Shown piece by piece: positions 36,801-48,894 of a DNA stretch of 64,000 nt. Location of the stretch: contig NC_044282.2 of NCBI RefSeq assembly GCF_004027225.2, positions 62,423,725-62,487,724 on the forward strand, read 5' to 3'. A program made the position numbers and the translations under genes. Origin of the DNA: Strigops habroptila. Its lineage: Eukaryota > Chordata > Aves > Psittaciformes > Psittacidae. Numbering within the stretch: position 1 is the first letter of the stretch; every line of letters begins with the position of its first letter. The notes beneath the pieces are model-generated. The model did no database searches. It saw only the letters and a list, made by a program, of their open reading frames with translations, and was not told where the DNA came from.

Positions 36801-37861
36801 TGGTGCTGGTGAGAAATATCCAGGTCCCTAATCCACATTTCAGCAGTGCTCTGCCTACTTCTGTCCACCTTCATGCTCCAGAGACAACAACAAGCTCCCT
36901 TGCATGGTCCAACCTCCACAGCATCCACCCTGACCACCAGGAGAAGTTGCCCTGTAATTCTCTCAGTGAGGTGTTTTGGGGCTGCTCAGAGCCGCCACAG
37001 CTCTTCTGCAAGGAGCTGAAGTGGAGGCCCAGGAGGGATAAGGAATATGCGGGAGCTTTGCTCACTGATGTCTTCTTTTTGCCTTTCAGTTCTTACGACC
37101 TCCTCCCCTTTCCAGGGCCCTGTATTGTGGAGGCACCTACTCAGCAGAGGAATGGATCCACCAGCTTGGAGGAGAGGAACTCCATCACTGCCCATGCCCA
37201 GCTATGGGGAGGCAGGAGGCGGCTGTGAGATGGGGTTGGGATTCCCCCATCAATTCATAGCCATGGTGACTTGGAGACCTCACTTCTTTGTGATGGCTTG
37301 AGTGGCCAGTGGGCAGTCTGGGGGACTCACCTTCGGCCAGCTCACAGGTTTGTTTGTTAAAGTGATGCCTTTTTCAGTGGCCACTTTGGTATAATAGTGA
37401 AGTTGCAGCCCTTGGGTCTCCTAGCCGTTCTGGTGGTGGGAAATGTCCCAGGGACCAGCAGGCCCACAGCAATGAGGAGGAGAGGAGACAGGCATGGAGG
37501 CCCCAGGATGCTGCTCCAGTTTTTGTGGAGGCTTTGGAATAAGTAACAAACACACAGCCAGGAGGATGCTTGCTTGAGAAAACACTAAAACCAACACAAA
37601 ACAAAACAACTGGGATTTCTAAGTTGAGAAAAAAGCCTCAATGCCTGGCACTCTGCCCACCTATTCTTTCCTTTCAGGTTAATCTGGTTTCTTCTGCTCT
37701 CATTTTTCTGAGGACAGAAGATTTGGGTGAAGAAGAAAAGGAGGATCAGTGCAGGGCTGGCTCTCCCCAGGACCTCTCCAGTTTTAGTCCCACTAGCCCA
37801 AGCTCTGGGAATTGGGTGCCACCACATGTGAGGGACTATCCACAGGGACATTGGTACTCAC

Positions 37862-37974
37862 ATGTCAAGTGGATGTGGATATCTCTCTTTTTCCTTCAAA
37901 GGCAGCACAAAGAAGGGATGGATGTACAGCATTCCGCTCTTGTCCCGGTAAAAATCACGGTGCTGCTGGGCCAG
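37862..37974 (-). CDS. CIMIP2C: CIMIP2C (FAM166C) penultimate coding exon
   Basis: A 113-bp minus-strand exon between an acceptor ending CTGCAG and a donor reading GTGAGT. It encodes 37 residues plus two bases of the next codon. The peptide contains Ala-Gln-Gln-His-Arg-Asp-Phe-Tyr-Arg-Asp-Lys-Ser-Gly and later Glu-Arg-Tyr-Pro. The corresponding mammalian FAM166C region reads VQQHRKYYQDKTG and then PERYP with the same spacing, and no insertion is needed to align them. The exon starts in phase 0, matching the end of the exon before it. The acceptor's pyrimidine tract is weak, but the protein match fixes the boundary. Confidence 0.92.
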
Positions 37975-38565
37975 CTGCAGATCAATGCAAACATCCAGGA
38001 ATTTCAGCAGAGTTCAGTGTTCCAAGTCTTGTTTGCACCCGGATGTTGAAGGGTGCAAAGCACATGGCAATCCCCTCCCCACTCTAACCATGCAGAAACG
38101 CTGGTCACAGCCGTGCTCCTAAGCTGCCCTGCCTCAGACCCTCAGGGAAATTAATAAGCAGCATCTGTGCTCGTTTTGTTAATTTGGCAGCTTGGCTTGT
38201 GTTGCTTGTGAGGTATTTGTATTGCGCCTTAAGGTGTGAGCAAGACATGGGTCAAGGCATGGGACAAGCCTCGTGCCTGCAAGAGGGACTCCTTCAGCAA
38301 ATGCTCAAGTATGGGGTTATCTCAGGGCAGGTCTCTGTCAGCAGCTCTGTTGCAGTCAAGACCCTCACCTTGTGCTGTGCCCTCTGTTACACCAGCCCTG
38401 GAGGCAGGGGGTCTGGAAGGGGCAGAGCTGGCTGCTGCCTGTGCATGGGCTTCAGGCAGCGAGCCTTGCTGTGTGCAGGCAGCAGCAGAGGGGTCACCAG
38501 CCTCCAGCCCCCAGCACAAGCCTGTGGCCACCCTGGCTCTGCTCCACAGTCCCCCATGTCCTCAC
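37975..38565 (-). other. CIMIP2C intron (591 bp)
   Basis: Short phase-0 intron between two coding exons. No repeat was recognised. Confidence 0.85.
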
Positions 38566-38722
38566 CTGGTAAAACCTGCTCAGCTCCTGGGATCGGCCGC
38601 CATCCAGGTTGAAGCGGGTCTGCAGTGGGATGTGCGGGTAGACATCCTGGTCCTCTGCTCGGCATGTTGTCACCATCCGGAGACCCTGGGGGTATCTCAT
38701 GGCGGCGTTCCCACAGGTGTTT
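38566..38722 (-). CDS. CIMIP2C: CIMIP2C (FAM166C) upstream coding exon
   Basis: A 157-bp minus-strand exon with acceptor TTTTCCTTCAG and donor GTGAGG. It encodes 52 residues after completing a codon. Its end, TRFNLDGGRSQELSRFYQ, matches the mammalian pattern TRFNLD-x-HRSTEL-x-x-FYQ. The first 30 residues are much less like mammals. An in-frame ATG at 38700-38698 sits in a near-ideal initiation context (GCCGCCATGA), so translation might begin here, giving about 130 residues against about 200 in human. The preceding exon, expected to contain the family's Pro-Gly-Tyr and Tyr-Gly motifs, was not found between here and 50.5 kb. This is either a short N-terminus, a very diverged exon or one that I missed. 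Confidence 0.88.
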
Positions 38723-38856
38723 CTGAAGGAAAATGATGGGTTTGGGATGCGCCTTCAATACTTGCGTGGGAAGCGTCGTTAGGAAGGGCCATGCTGAGCT
38801 CCCTTCTCCTCCACTGCTCTGCAAGATGCCTCTAGGAATCAGCACCCACCTCTCAG

Positions 38857-38949
38857 GGCCATCTAGTCAAAGCCATGCTTTGCCCATGAAAGGTTGGGCC
38901 AGATGATCCATGAGATCCCTTCAAACCTAGTAGTCTATGATTCTATGAT
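38857..38949 (+). mobile_element. CR1 tail fragment, plus strand
   Basis: Last roughly 90 bp of an older CR1: 'gccatctagtcaaagccat', 'aaaggttgggccagatgat', then the tail 'tctatgattctatgatt'. Confidence 0.88.
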
Positions 38950-40239
38950 TGACTTAAGCAAAACCCCACACTTGATGCCCAGCATCGCATCTGAGGATAA
39001 ACTGCTGCCCAAGGGATCATGGTGGTGGCCTTCATGACCCAGGACATGGTTTTGTTTTCCTTTTTAAGCCCCATTCCTTGCGTTTTAGAGGTGCCCTGGG
39101 CAGGGAGCTGCTGCTGGCAGAGCAGGGTCCACCACATCCCTGGCTGGCTGTACGCTGAGGAATAAGAAAGGGAGCAGCTGGTCCCTCTCCTGGCAGAAAA
39201 CCATTAGAGTTAGGATGAATGGGACCCCTCTATTCTGAGCACACAGCTGCCCAGCATCCAGGAAACATCAGCATCCATTTTGGCCAAATGTCTCCTGGTC
39301 GTCTCATGTTCCCAAAAACGTGGGGTTTGGGGCTGAGGACATGGTATCAAACTCAGCTCTTTCCTCCCAGGCAGCTTTCAGAGAGCTCAGGGCTAGATGA
39401 GGAGATTCTGTAGAGCATCTCAGGGGACCAAGATGGGACTGTTTTCTGCTGGGACAATCCCAGATGCCCCATAATGCTTCCATAAAGCAACCAGGAGCTC
39501 CCCTCAAGCACGGAATAGCCCCACAGATGCCCCCTTTCCAAAACATGGTGCGGGGCTGGGATTTCACCAGGACATGGCACTGGCTGTCCTGTAGAGCTGG
39601 GGAGGGCTGCACAGACTCATTTCTACCACTTCATCTGCCCCTTAAAGATATCGTGGAAGTTCCATTAGCTCTTTGCATATTCAGAGCTGAAAATCCATGT
39701 ATCCCTGATAACGAGTGGTAGAACAGTAAACTGCATTTGTCCCTTCAGCCACCCCTGAAAGCTTGTAGGATTCCCAATGTGTTCCCAGAATGTGGAAATA
39801 TGTCATTATTCTTCCTCTGGCTTCTCACAATGGTTGCAAGCAATCGGCTTTCCTGCAAAGCCCAAAGTGCTGAGACACTGCTGTGTTTCACAGGAGCCAG
39901 TGGAAACTGCTTCTCAGCCAAGCAAGCTCACCCAAGGCATACTGGAGTTAATTTTGCTGCAGTCTGAAATTCTCTGCCCATAACCTGAAACCAGCATTTC
40001 AGCTGGTGCAGGAGCCCTTGGCTCAGGTGCAGATCTGTATCATTCTGCAAAAGCCAGGAGAAGAAAAGGAATCTTTAAGGGAAAAAGAAAGAAATACAGC
40101 CCTTTCCCCTTGCTGCCAGGGCAGACAAAATAGAGCTGCTGAAGAATGGAGATAGGGCAAAAATCAAGGACAAACTACTTAGTGCATCCCCTGTTCAATG
40201 AGGGGCTCACAGAATCCTGTGCCTTGCGCCCACCAGCCC

Positions 40240-40520
40240 AAGGGGGACAAGGGGGAATGGCTTTAACCTGACAGAGGGGAGATTTAGATAGGAGCTGAGG
40301 AAGAAGTTCTTCCCTGTGAGGGTGGTGAGGCCCTGGCACAGGGTGCCCAAAGAAGCTGTGGCTGCCCCATCCCTGGCAGTGTTCAGGGCCAGTTTGGACA
40401 CAGGGGCTTGGAGCAACCTGCTCTAGTGGAAGGTGTCCCTGCCTATGGCAGAGGGGTTGGAACTGGATGAGCTTTAAGGTCCCTTCCAACCCAAACCATT
40501 CTGTGATTCCACGACTCTGG
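40240..40520 (+). mobile_element. CR1 (3' end), plus strand
   Basis: About 280 bp in sense orientation from 'agggggacaagggggaatgg' to 'attctgtgattccacgac'. A 12-A run follows at about 40536-40547, not part of a normal CR1 tail. Confidence 0.95.
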
Positions 40521-41464
40521 GACAAACACAGCACAAAAAAAAAAAACCAACCAAACAAACAGCTTTCCCAAGAAAGTCCATCACAGGTTAGTTTTTCTGT
40601 CTGACCCTGCCCAGTTCCCATGGTGTACTGGAACCAGGAATGATGATTTGCACACAAGACTCTCTGCTCATATTTGAGCAAGATTACATACCAGGGTTTT
40701 GCTCATTTAAGATTTTTCACAAGATAAGGCTGTTAATCCTGATTTCTCTGTTAAATGGGTTCTGCTTGCCATGGCCACTGCTGCAATAATGCCATCAGGC
40801 CATCAGTGGCCAGATCCAGCACTAACAGGCCACAGCTAATTGTCGAAGCTAATCCTAATTCTCAGCACGTTTATATACCTGCCTTTGACTGAAGGCACCC
40901 TTGTTCACCAACTTACAGGACGAGAGCCATGACAGCCTGTTCCCTTTGCTCAGAGCTCTAATTTAACAGCTAAACAATGAGGATTTCTCTCATCTGAGCC
41001 TCTTGAGGCACAGGGGGGATGATGTGCTTGCGGTGACATAGCAACGCTGTTCACCTCTACTGCTATCAATAGGCCACAAACCCAACGTACAGCAGTAAAT
41101 AAAAACATCAAATATATGTGCCCTGCTGCTTGCCACCCTCCACGTTGCTGGGAATACTTGTGTCAACCGGTTCAAGTGCCAAAACTGTGGGATGTGATTT
41201 AAGGGTGCAAGCACCCATGCAGCCAGGCAGAGTGGAGCCCTGCACCCATGCATTGGGCCCTGCAGCTCAGGGCATTTGGGTGTTCCTCTCCTCAGCATGG
41301 CTGAAGTTTGCCATTTGCCAGAGCAGCTGAAGAGGAGAAAAAGTAAGAGATTTGGAAGCAAATTCACTTCACAGTTAAAGTGGTGAGAGTCCTTCAGATG
41401 GGAACCTAATCCCAGAGCGCTGGATGGCTGAAAATGATGCCCTCAGACAACCAGAGGAAAAAAT

Positions 41465-41516
41465 GTATTTATATATAAATATATATATGTAAACATATAT
41501 AAACATTAAACTGTAT
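41465..41516. repeat. AT-rich microsatellite-like tract
   Basis: Imperfect 'tatatataaatatatat' run with interspersed 'gtaaac' units. Confidence 0.85.
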
Positions 41517-42429
41517 ATCTTTTACAAGCATAGTTCTGCCTGTAAGGGGGAAATGGACTCCAGCAGCTTGGAGACCAGAAGCAAGAGCGATGGATGCCAG
41601 CCACACACGTAACCCCACCAGCAAGGACCCCATGGGTGCATCTCCTGGGTGCACAGGACATGCAGCTTTAGCACCCAGGCTGGCTTTATGTCAGCAGAAA
41701 GCTGCTGGGACAGGTTTTGTCCACCCAGGGCAAGGGCTGCCCCGGGCAAGGACATCGCCTGGCATTCAGGACTAGCCCTGGCTGCAGCATGAGTCTTTGC
41801 TTACATGAAACAAAAGGAGATGTGAAAGAAAACAAGAGAAGGGCATGAAAAATGTGTGATGATGGGAAGGGGCTGGGGAAACTGCCTCAGCTGAGAGGAC
41901 AGGGGGAGGACGAGCTGAAACACATCGCAGCTCATCTGGGTGAGAAACATTTGGGGTTTCTCGCTGGAGAGGAAAAGCCTCTCCGACACTGACCTCGTGT
42001 CATATGCATGAAGGAGTGAGAAAATTCACTGCTCTGTCCCTCTGTAATCACTGATACAAAAGACAACCTGTGACCTATGCAAAACCGCCTGAGGAAACAC
42101 ACAGACATGGGATCGCAAGGGCAGAGCAATTGAGAGATGGCGTGACTGCATTGCCTGGCTCCTGCAGCCCAGGTTAAAAGCTGTCTTGTAATAGGAAGGG
42201 TGCAGGGTGCATGGGGCAGGGTGGGAGGCCCCGGAGTGCCAGTCCAGCCATGCTCAGCCATTACCTGCTGCCAGCTGTGCTGGGGATATGGAGTGTCCCT
42301 GTGCTACAGCTGACCCCGGAACCATCACAAACACCATCACCAGGCAACGGGAGGAGCCCAGAATCCCTCCACCAGAGTCCCTGCACCCCTCTGGCACTGT
42401 GAGATCCCCTGCACCCCCAGCACCTCCTC

Positions 42430-42523
42430 TTAGAATCATAGAACAGTTAGGGTTGGAAAGGACCTTAAGATCACCTAGTTGCAAACCCCCTGCCATGGAC
42501 AGGGGCACCTCACACTTGAACAT
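42430..42523 (-). mobile_element. CR1 tail fragment, minus strand
   Basis: Tail 'tagaatcatagaacagtta', then 'gggttggaaaggaccttaa' and 'cacctcacacttgaac'. It stops after about 95 bp. Confidence 0.88.
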
Positions 42524-43349
42524 CCCTTGCGCCCACTGCCTGCATCCAGCCAGCCCTCACCACTACACTCACACCATCACTCTCTGGCTGCACCCAGCCT
42601 GGCACCATGCCTGCACCCCTCCCCAAGAACCCCCGCATCCCTGCCCTCGCCCCTCCTGATGCAGGGGATCCAGAAATGTCCCAAGGTTTGCATATTTCAG
42701 GCTTTTGGAGTTGTTTTCCTCCAGCTCTTTGTGTAACTGGAATAGTGGGCTCTGCTCCTGCCCCAGGAGAGCAACCAGGAACCTGTCCTGGAACAACTTT
42801 GGGAAGTTGCCTATAAAGAACCAATGTAAAAAAATATAATTGCACACAGAGATCTGCACATGCTGTTAAAATAATCCTTGTAAATGATCCTTGCTTCTAA
42901 GAGGAGCTGGAGGTGCAGGAATTGGAGAGGCTGTTCTTTATTTTCATCTCAATCTAAGCTCTGAGATATTTCAAATTAAAAATAAAATTAAAGAAAAGAA
43001 ACAAAATAGAAAGCCAGGGGCTTTCAGCACCCGCCTCATGCTAGGACATTACAGTGCCAGCCCTGCAAAGGTCTGCCACCCACCACCTCTCCCAGCACTG
43101 TTGGGCTCCTGCTGCCAGTGAGATGTGGATTCAGCCACCTTGGGACTGGGGAGAAGCTGGGAGGGGTTGGATCCATGGAGCTTTGCCCGGGATGGATCCC
43201 CCGTGAGTTTGCTACAGGCATGGGACACCTCATGCGGAGATCCAACACACGTCTTTACACACTGGCTCCTCTCTGCAGGGTGGAGAAATGAGGAAATCTC
43301 AGTTTGCTAATTGCACTGAATTCAAGAAAATGGGAAAACATCTGTGCCA

Positions 43350-43398
43350 TGATAAATAAATGAATAAATCAATAGAAATTAATTAAATAAATAGAAAT
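43350..43398. repeat. AATA tetranucleotide-rich tract
   Basis: Imperfect AAAT/AATG/AATC units around 'aaataaatgaataaatcaat'. Confidence 0.75.
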
Positions 43399-43690
43399 CC
43401 TCCACTTATGGGAGCTGCTGCATTGCTACAGCTGTGAAGTAACAAGCACAGCTCTGGCATTTCAAAAGGAGTCAGAAGGTTGTCTGGGTGTCTACGGGCT
43501 TTCAACCCAGCATCTGCGCAGCTTTCCAATCTGTCTCAGAGATTGCGATGTGAAGATATGAAACTAAATGGAAAACGATGCAAAAGGCCGAACGGACTTG
43601 CGAAAAGTCAGTCCTGCTTGACTGCCTAGGTTACTTTCTTTGAAAACTGTGGATCTTCTAGCTGGGGAACAAGAGCACTGGTGACAGGGA

Positions 43691-43800
43691 ACCAACCATG
43701 TCCTGGGCTGCATCCCCAGCAGCATGACCAGCAAGTCGAGGGAGGGGATTCTCCCTCTCTGCTCCGTTCTTTCAAGCCCAAACCATTCTGTGATTCTATG
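43691..43800 (+). mobile_element. Internally deleted CR1, plus strand
   Basis: The block 'ccaaccatgtcctgggctg' through 'gaggggattctccctctctg', normally about 500 bp from the element end, is joined within a few bases to the terminal 'cccaaaccattctgtgatt' and tail. Most of the 3' region is missing. Confidence 0.85.
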
Positions 43801-44026
43801 GAAGCACTCATGGGCTGACTGCAAAATGGAAAGCCATACATTAAAGACTGAGGAAAAGGAACTGAGGGTGCCCATGGGTCCCAGACCTGCAAAGTGACAA
43901 TGTTCGTGACCTTGAACATGGCCCAGGGGGTGATGTGGAGCCCCCAGTACTGCTGAGCTTATCCTGGCTTGAGGAGCTGCAGATAAGGACAATCAGGGAA
44001 GAGAGGTCCTGTCCATCAGGAGGAGA

Positions 44027-44085
44027 TGGGAAGAGCTGGGTTTATTTAGTCAAGCAAAAGAGAGGCTGAGGGGAGAGGATTGCGC
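44027..44085 (+). mobile_element. CR1-like remnant, plus strand
   Basis: Short diverged match: 'gagctgggtttatttagtc' followed by 'gagaggctgaggggagagg'. Too short to place in a subfamily. Confidence 0.45.
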
Positions 44086-44568
44086 TGAGGAAATTAATCT
44101 GGAGAGAAAAAGGGGAAGACAGAAGGAGCAAGAAGACAACCATGACCAGGGTGACGCTGAGCATTAGCAGAAGGCTCCTGGCCACAAAACCCATGTGGTT
44201 CAGCAATGGCTTTCCAACAGCAGCCACAGAGGCAGAAACTTCTCAGGATTTTAAATGGGGCTTGCTTCTGGGAGGAGCACTGCACCAGGGTGCTTGCAGC
44301 TGATGTCTCAGAGACAGCAAAGCTTTGGGTTCCCCAGTGTCTTCTTTATCTGCCTGGAAATGTTGCTTTTTTGTGGGCTGACAGGGAGCCATAGTCCACA
44401 CGTGTCCTCCGCAGATCCGAGGACTATAACAGAGCCTGGACTCTCCATGGATGCACCAACCAGCTCGGCCCTGCCAGAAACCCCCAGGCAGAAGTTTCGG
44501 CTTCTCTGGAAATGAGTGGGGGTCTTGTCATCACACCAGGGGGAAGACATCACTCCAGGAAATGTCCT

Positions 44569-44810
44569 CAAGCTGCACCAGAGGAGGTTTAGATTGGATA
44601 TGAGGAAAAATTTCTTCCCCAAAAGAGTTGTCAAGCACTGGAACAGACTGCCCAGGGCAGTGGTGGAGTCACCATCCCTGGAGGTATTTAATAGACGTGT
44701 AGATGTGGCCCTGAGGGACATGGGTTAGTGGTGGACTTGGCAGTGCTCAGTTCATGGTTGGACTCAATGACTTTAAATTTTTTTTCCAACCTTAACAGTT
44801 CCATGATCCT
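44569..44810 (+). mobile_element. CR1 (3' end), plus strand, older subfamily
   Basis: Sense copy with 'aggtttagattggatatga', 'ttcttccccaaaagagttg', 'cactggaacagactgccca' and a degraded tail near 'cagttccatgatcc'. Its 3' half differs from the commoner type in this window. Confidence 0.9.
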
Positions 44811-46493
44811 AAGACAGAGGACCTGCTGTCACCAAGGGTGCAGAGCTCACGTCTATTCCCTGCACAGCTGCACTAGGGTAGGACACTCAATCCAGAAGAT
44901 CTCATGAGGACACCTTGCGAGCACTGCTTTACACAGGAGAGTTTGCTGGTTTGCCTCGGATTCGGCATTCCCCTTTTCCTTGCTCACACTTCTCCTTACG
45001 AACAAAAACTGCCTCCACAGCATTTTCCCCTTTCTTTCAGAGACCGATATACACAAGCAGGGCCGCCCACTGCAGCACTCAAAATTACATATGATGCTAC
45101 GAGCAGCTTTATCCCACAAAGCGTCAGTTCTGACAGTCACATCCCTGAAATTCTTTAAAGTGAAAGAGTCTCAACTGCAGGGGGGAACGATGGCAGATGA
45201 AGGGAGACTTGCTCTGGCAGAGCCAAGGTCGGGAAGAGCAGGGATGTGAAAGATGGAGTCTGCGAACAGAGTGGTGGAAGATGGCAGGGGACAAGAGTTG
45301 CTCCCAGTCCTTCCTCTGCTCATTCCTTTGCCCCGATTACAGCAGTCATGAATAAGTCTCTTGGATGCTTTCCATGCACCTAAAGTACACAGCAACTGCT
45401 CCATGGGGCGGTTCATCACAGGGGACTTCAGGTCCCCTCAGTGAGGGGCTAAATTAATGTTTCTGCTCTCCAGGGAGCTGTGGGGTAAGTAATACTTGTG
45501 AAGTGTTTAACAGCTCCCCAGGAAAAGGGCTGGAGAAGCTCCAGAAAGGTGCTTTGGTTTGGATATTTGCCCCTCCATGAGGGTCTCCTTGTTAGTCCTC
45601 CTCCCAGGGTCTAGCTCAGTTCTGTTGGGGCAAAGAGGCTGCACAGGGAAGAGTGGGGCCAAAAAATAAGTGAGTCCAATGGGAGATGAAGAAATGCACA
45701 TTGCTGTCCCTCACGGTAAGGAGGCTCTGACACCTGCTCCATGGGCCCTGGACTTGGTCTGAGGAACATTGGCATTGCAGAAGAGGCCTTTTCGCTCCCT
45801 TTTGTCATGTCTCCCCCAACATCTCCTTTGCCATTCAGCCAGGGTTCCCCTCCAGGCTGATGCTGATGTGCCGATGGAAAAGCTGGTTCAGATGCTGCTC
45901 CTGTTCTGCAGGATTTGGAACTTCAGCTGAATATGGGAGAGAGGACCACAGTGGCCACCAGTGACCTTGCAGTCATGGACCCAGCATGGGAATCTTCAGA
46001 GCTGAGCACTGCAGACTTTGAGAATTAAATAAAGGTGCCTGGAGGAAAAGGCAAGTGATATTTCTCTTAGCAAAATCACCCACTGGAAAAATGAAATCCT
46101 GTCTATCCTCGTACAGAGCTGCTGCGTGTCCTGGCTCAAGAGCTCTCTGATAAGGGTATTTTCTACTTCTGAAAGAAGCCCATCAGCTAGGGCTGTGTAA
46201 TTGTTCTCTGCTTCTCCTTTCCATTGCCCAGCACCGCTGCCCTAACAACATGTTGTCCTCAAAGCTCATGGTCCCCAAAGAACATTGTCCCCAGTGTGCA
46301 CTGCCTGCAGCCAGTGGGGCACCAGGACCCTCCTTGGGGCTTCATTTGCCCCTCCAGTGGGCTCTGCCCTGTGCTGACTGCATCCTTCTGGGACTGAGTA
46401 GGTGAAACAGAACCTGCTGAGATACCTGATGGCTTCACCTCCAGCAGAGAATCATCTCCCTGTCCACATCTGCAAGAAGAAACCCCACAGTTA

Positions 46494-47005
46494 GTAGAAT
46501 CAGAGAATCACAGAACCACAGAACCACAGAACCACAGGATGCTTTGGGTTGGAAAGGGCTTTAAAGCTCATCTAGTCAGCACTGGAAGCTGCTCTAAGGT
46601 CTCCCCGGAGCCTTCTCTTCTCCAGGCTGAACAAGCCCAGCTCTCTCAGCCTGTCTCCATAGCAGAGGTGCTCCAGCCCTTGGAGCACCTTCAAGGCCTC
46701 CTCTGGACTCGCTCCAACAGCTCCACATCCTTCTTATGTTGTTGCCTCAGAGCTGGATGCAGGACTGCAGGGGGGTTCTCACCAGGGCAGAGCAGAGGGG
46801 GAGAATCCCCTCCCTCAACCTGCTGGTCACGCTGCTGGTGATGCAGCCCAGGACATGGTTGGTTTCTGGGCTCAAACACACACTGATGGGTCATGTTGAG
46901 CTTCTCATCGACCAACACATCCAAGTCCTTCTCCTCAGGGCTGCTCTCAATCCAGTCTCCCCCAGCCTCTATTTGTGCTCGGGATTGTCCCTATCCATGT
47001 GCAGG
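46494..47005 (-). mobile_element. Internally deleted CR1, minus strand, about 510 bp
   Basis: Tail with a 10-bp expansion ('acagaaccac' about three times), then the terminal block up to 'aaagctcatctagtca'. This jumps directly to 'gcactggaagctgctctaag', omitting roughly 290 bp present in the copy at 19207-19682. The element then extends further 5' than most others, to about 47005, through 'gatgcagcccaggacatgg'. Confidence 0.92.
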
Positions 47006-48894
47006 ACTGGTTTTCGTTGCTGATTTCATGAAATCATCAAATTCCTGTTGGGAGGGACTCAAGAAGCATCACTGTGCAGGTCTGCAGACACAAGGAAAGG
47101 TGATGGTTCAGTCATCCATTAAGGCCTTCTAGGAATTGGAAAACAATTTGGAGCAGGATATTTGGCACATTTATTGTGGGTATATTACTGAAAGGAGAAC
47201 TGCCTTCTTCAGGCTGCGTTACTGTAGCCTGGATCCGCTCAGGCTATTGGGTTCCTGGGGATTTTACTCAGCAGCTTGGATGGCACAAGGAGAGAAACAT
47301 AACACAGGAATATATACAGCTCTGTACACACAAGCATGCACTTACACAATATAATATCACCCACCATTAGCATTTAAACATAACTTAGAGCCTGTCACAG
47401 TGATTCCAGCTGATGAAAGGGGTAAAAATCAACCCCCAAGTGTGAAACCTCTGTCCGGCTCTCAGGGAACAACAAACAAAAAGGGAAAAGAAAATGACAG
47501 CAATTTTCTGTAATTAATAGAAAAGATTTTAGTGGTTTGACAAATGGGGAGGCTGATATGATTTTTCCAAGCGTGGGAAGAGAAGAGTTGGGGGAAAAAA
47601 AATGAGAAAAAGAGTTAAGAAGAGAAAATCTCATTAATTTTGGACTTAACATTCTGTAGCACCATCATAAGACTATTGCTTCAGCATGTGCAATTGGATT
47701 TATTTTAATAGAATACCACTGCTGTGGGTAATGTATACGGAGGGACTAGTTAAGGCCTGATTCTGCCATGGCAAGCGGCCCTTTCCCCATTGCCTTCGGT
47801 GTAAACCCGTAGTAAATAAGAGCAATCATCAGTGATTCAGAGGTGGGTGTGCAATTTTATTCACATGCAGCGATGTGAAAATTGCAGAGGCATTGTGGAA
47901 AACTGAAATTAGTGTTTATAAAGGGCATTTTCTCACCTTGCGCTGTTAATCACAGGCAGGCCTCTTCAGCTCTCAAGCTGGAGAGAACATTTTTAACACG
48001 CCACGCTTTGACACTCCTTGTGTTCTGTTGAATTCATTGCAGTTGGGTTCCTATCTTGCTCCTGCTCATTTTCATTTTCCAATTTACAGGTATAACGGGT
48101 GGATAAATCACCAGGGGGGCAAGTATAGATCTTCCGCCATCCTGAAGAGCATTGAGCTCTAGAGGTGTCTCAGCTAGGAGCAAACTTCACTGAGTTGTGG
48201 CATCCTAAGAGGAAGCTCATGTGTAGCAGCCAAAGGGCAGTAGTTTCTTGCACTGCTTTCAGCAGCTACAGCAGCCAGATCACAGTCAGATTTAATGCAC
48301 AGTGTTAAAGACCCATGTGTATACCATCTTCTGTCTTAATTTCTTAATTCGTGCTTTGCTGTGTCTCTTTAAGTCTGGGAGTAAAGCTATGGGTTACCAC
48401 TCCCCAAGAACCCTCCACCTGCGCTTTTACAGCAGGAACATCTAAATCATGTCTGAGATAAAACAAAATCAGGAAAAGAAAATACACATTCTTTACCAGA
48501 TTCTTCAGGCTGGTGTTTTCACGGTGGCCACCCAGCACCACTCACCCAACTGCACAGTGCAGCTCAAAGTGATGCATCCTGCCTCTTGAGATGAACAATT
48601 CAGTCAACACTCTTTACACTGGTTTTCTTCACTTTATCTACTATCTGATATTAAGAGGTTTAAAATGAACGACATGATATAGAAGGTGTTTTCTGTGGTA
48701 CTTGTGTTTTTAGGACAACATGGGTTGCTCTGAAGGTGCCTCCTAGAGACGCTGGTGTAATTTGCTTGCTTTTAAATCAAGTAAATTTGAGAAACGGAGA
48801 TGGAGGAGATGAAGGCGAGGACATCTTCTGCTGGGTCAGAACAGATGAGCAGTATTTGACTGAGGGGTTTCACACAGCTATTATGTTCCACTGC

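Larger units (their letters stand above)
34022..37861 (-). other. CIMIP2C intron between the last two coding exons
   Basis: About 3.8 kb. It holds two plus-strand CR1 copies, one plus-strand older CR1 remnant and one minus-strand CR1, and otherwise unique sequence. Intron phase is 2 (two bases of the split Ile codon lie in the upstream exon). Confidence 0.85.

Noticed and set aside
47028-47072. Possible second CR1 tail ('gaaatcatcaaattcctgttg')
   Set aside because: Too short and diverged to separate from chance next to the CR1 that ends at about 47005.
47220-47230. Minus-strand Pro-Gly-Tyr codons, considered for the missing CIMIP2C exon
   Set aside because: In-frame stop codons lie within a few residues on both sides and no family context follows.
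47750-47850. Sequence resembling an ancient amniote SINE or L3 end (gtgtaaaccc)
   Set aside because: The resemblance covers only a few short words and cannot be judged without a repeat library.
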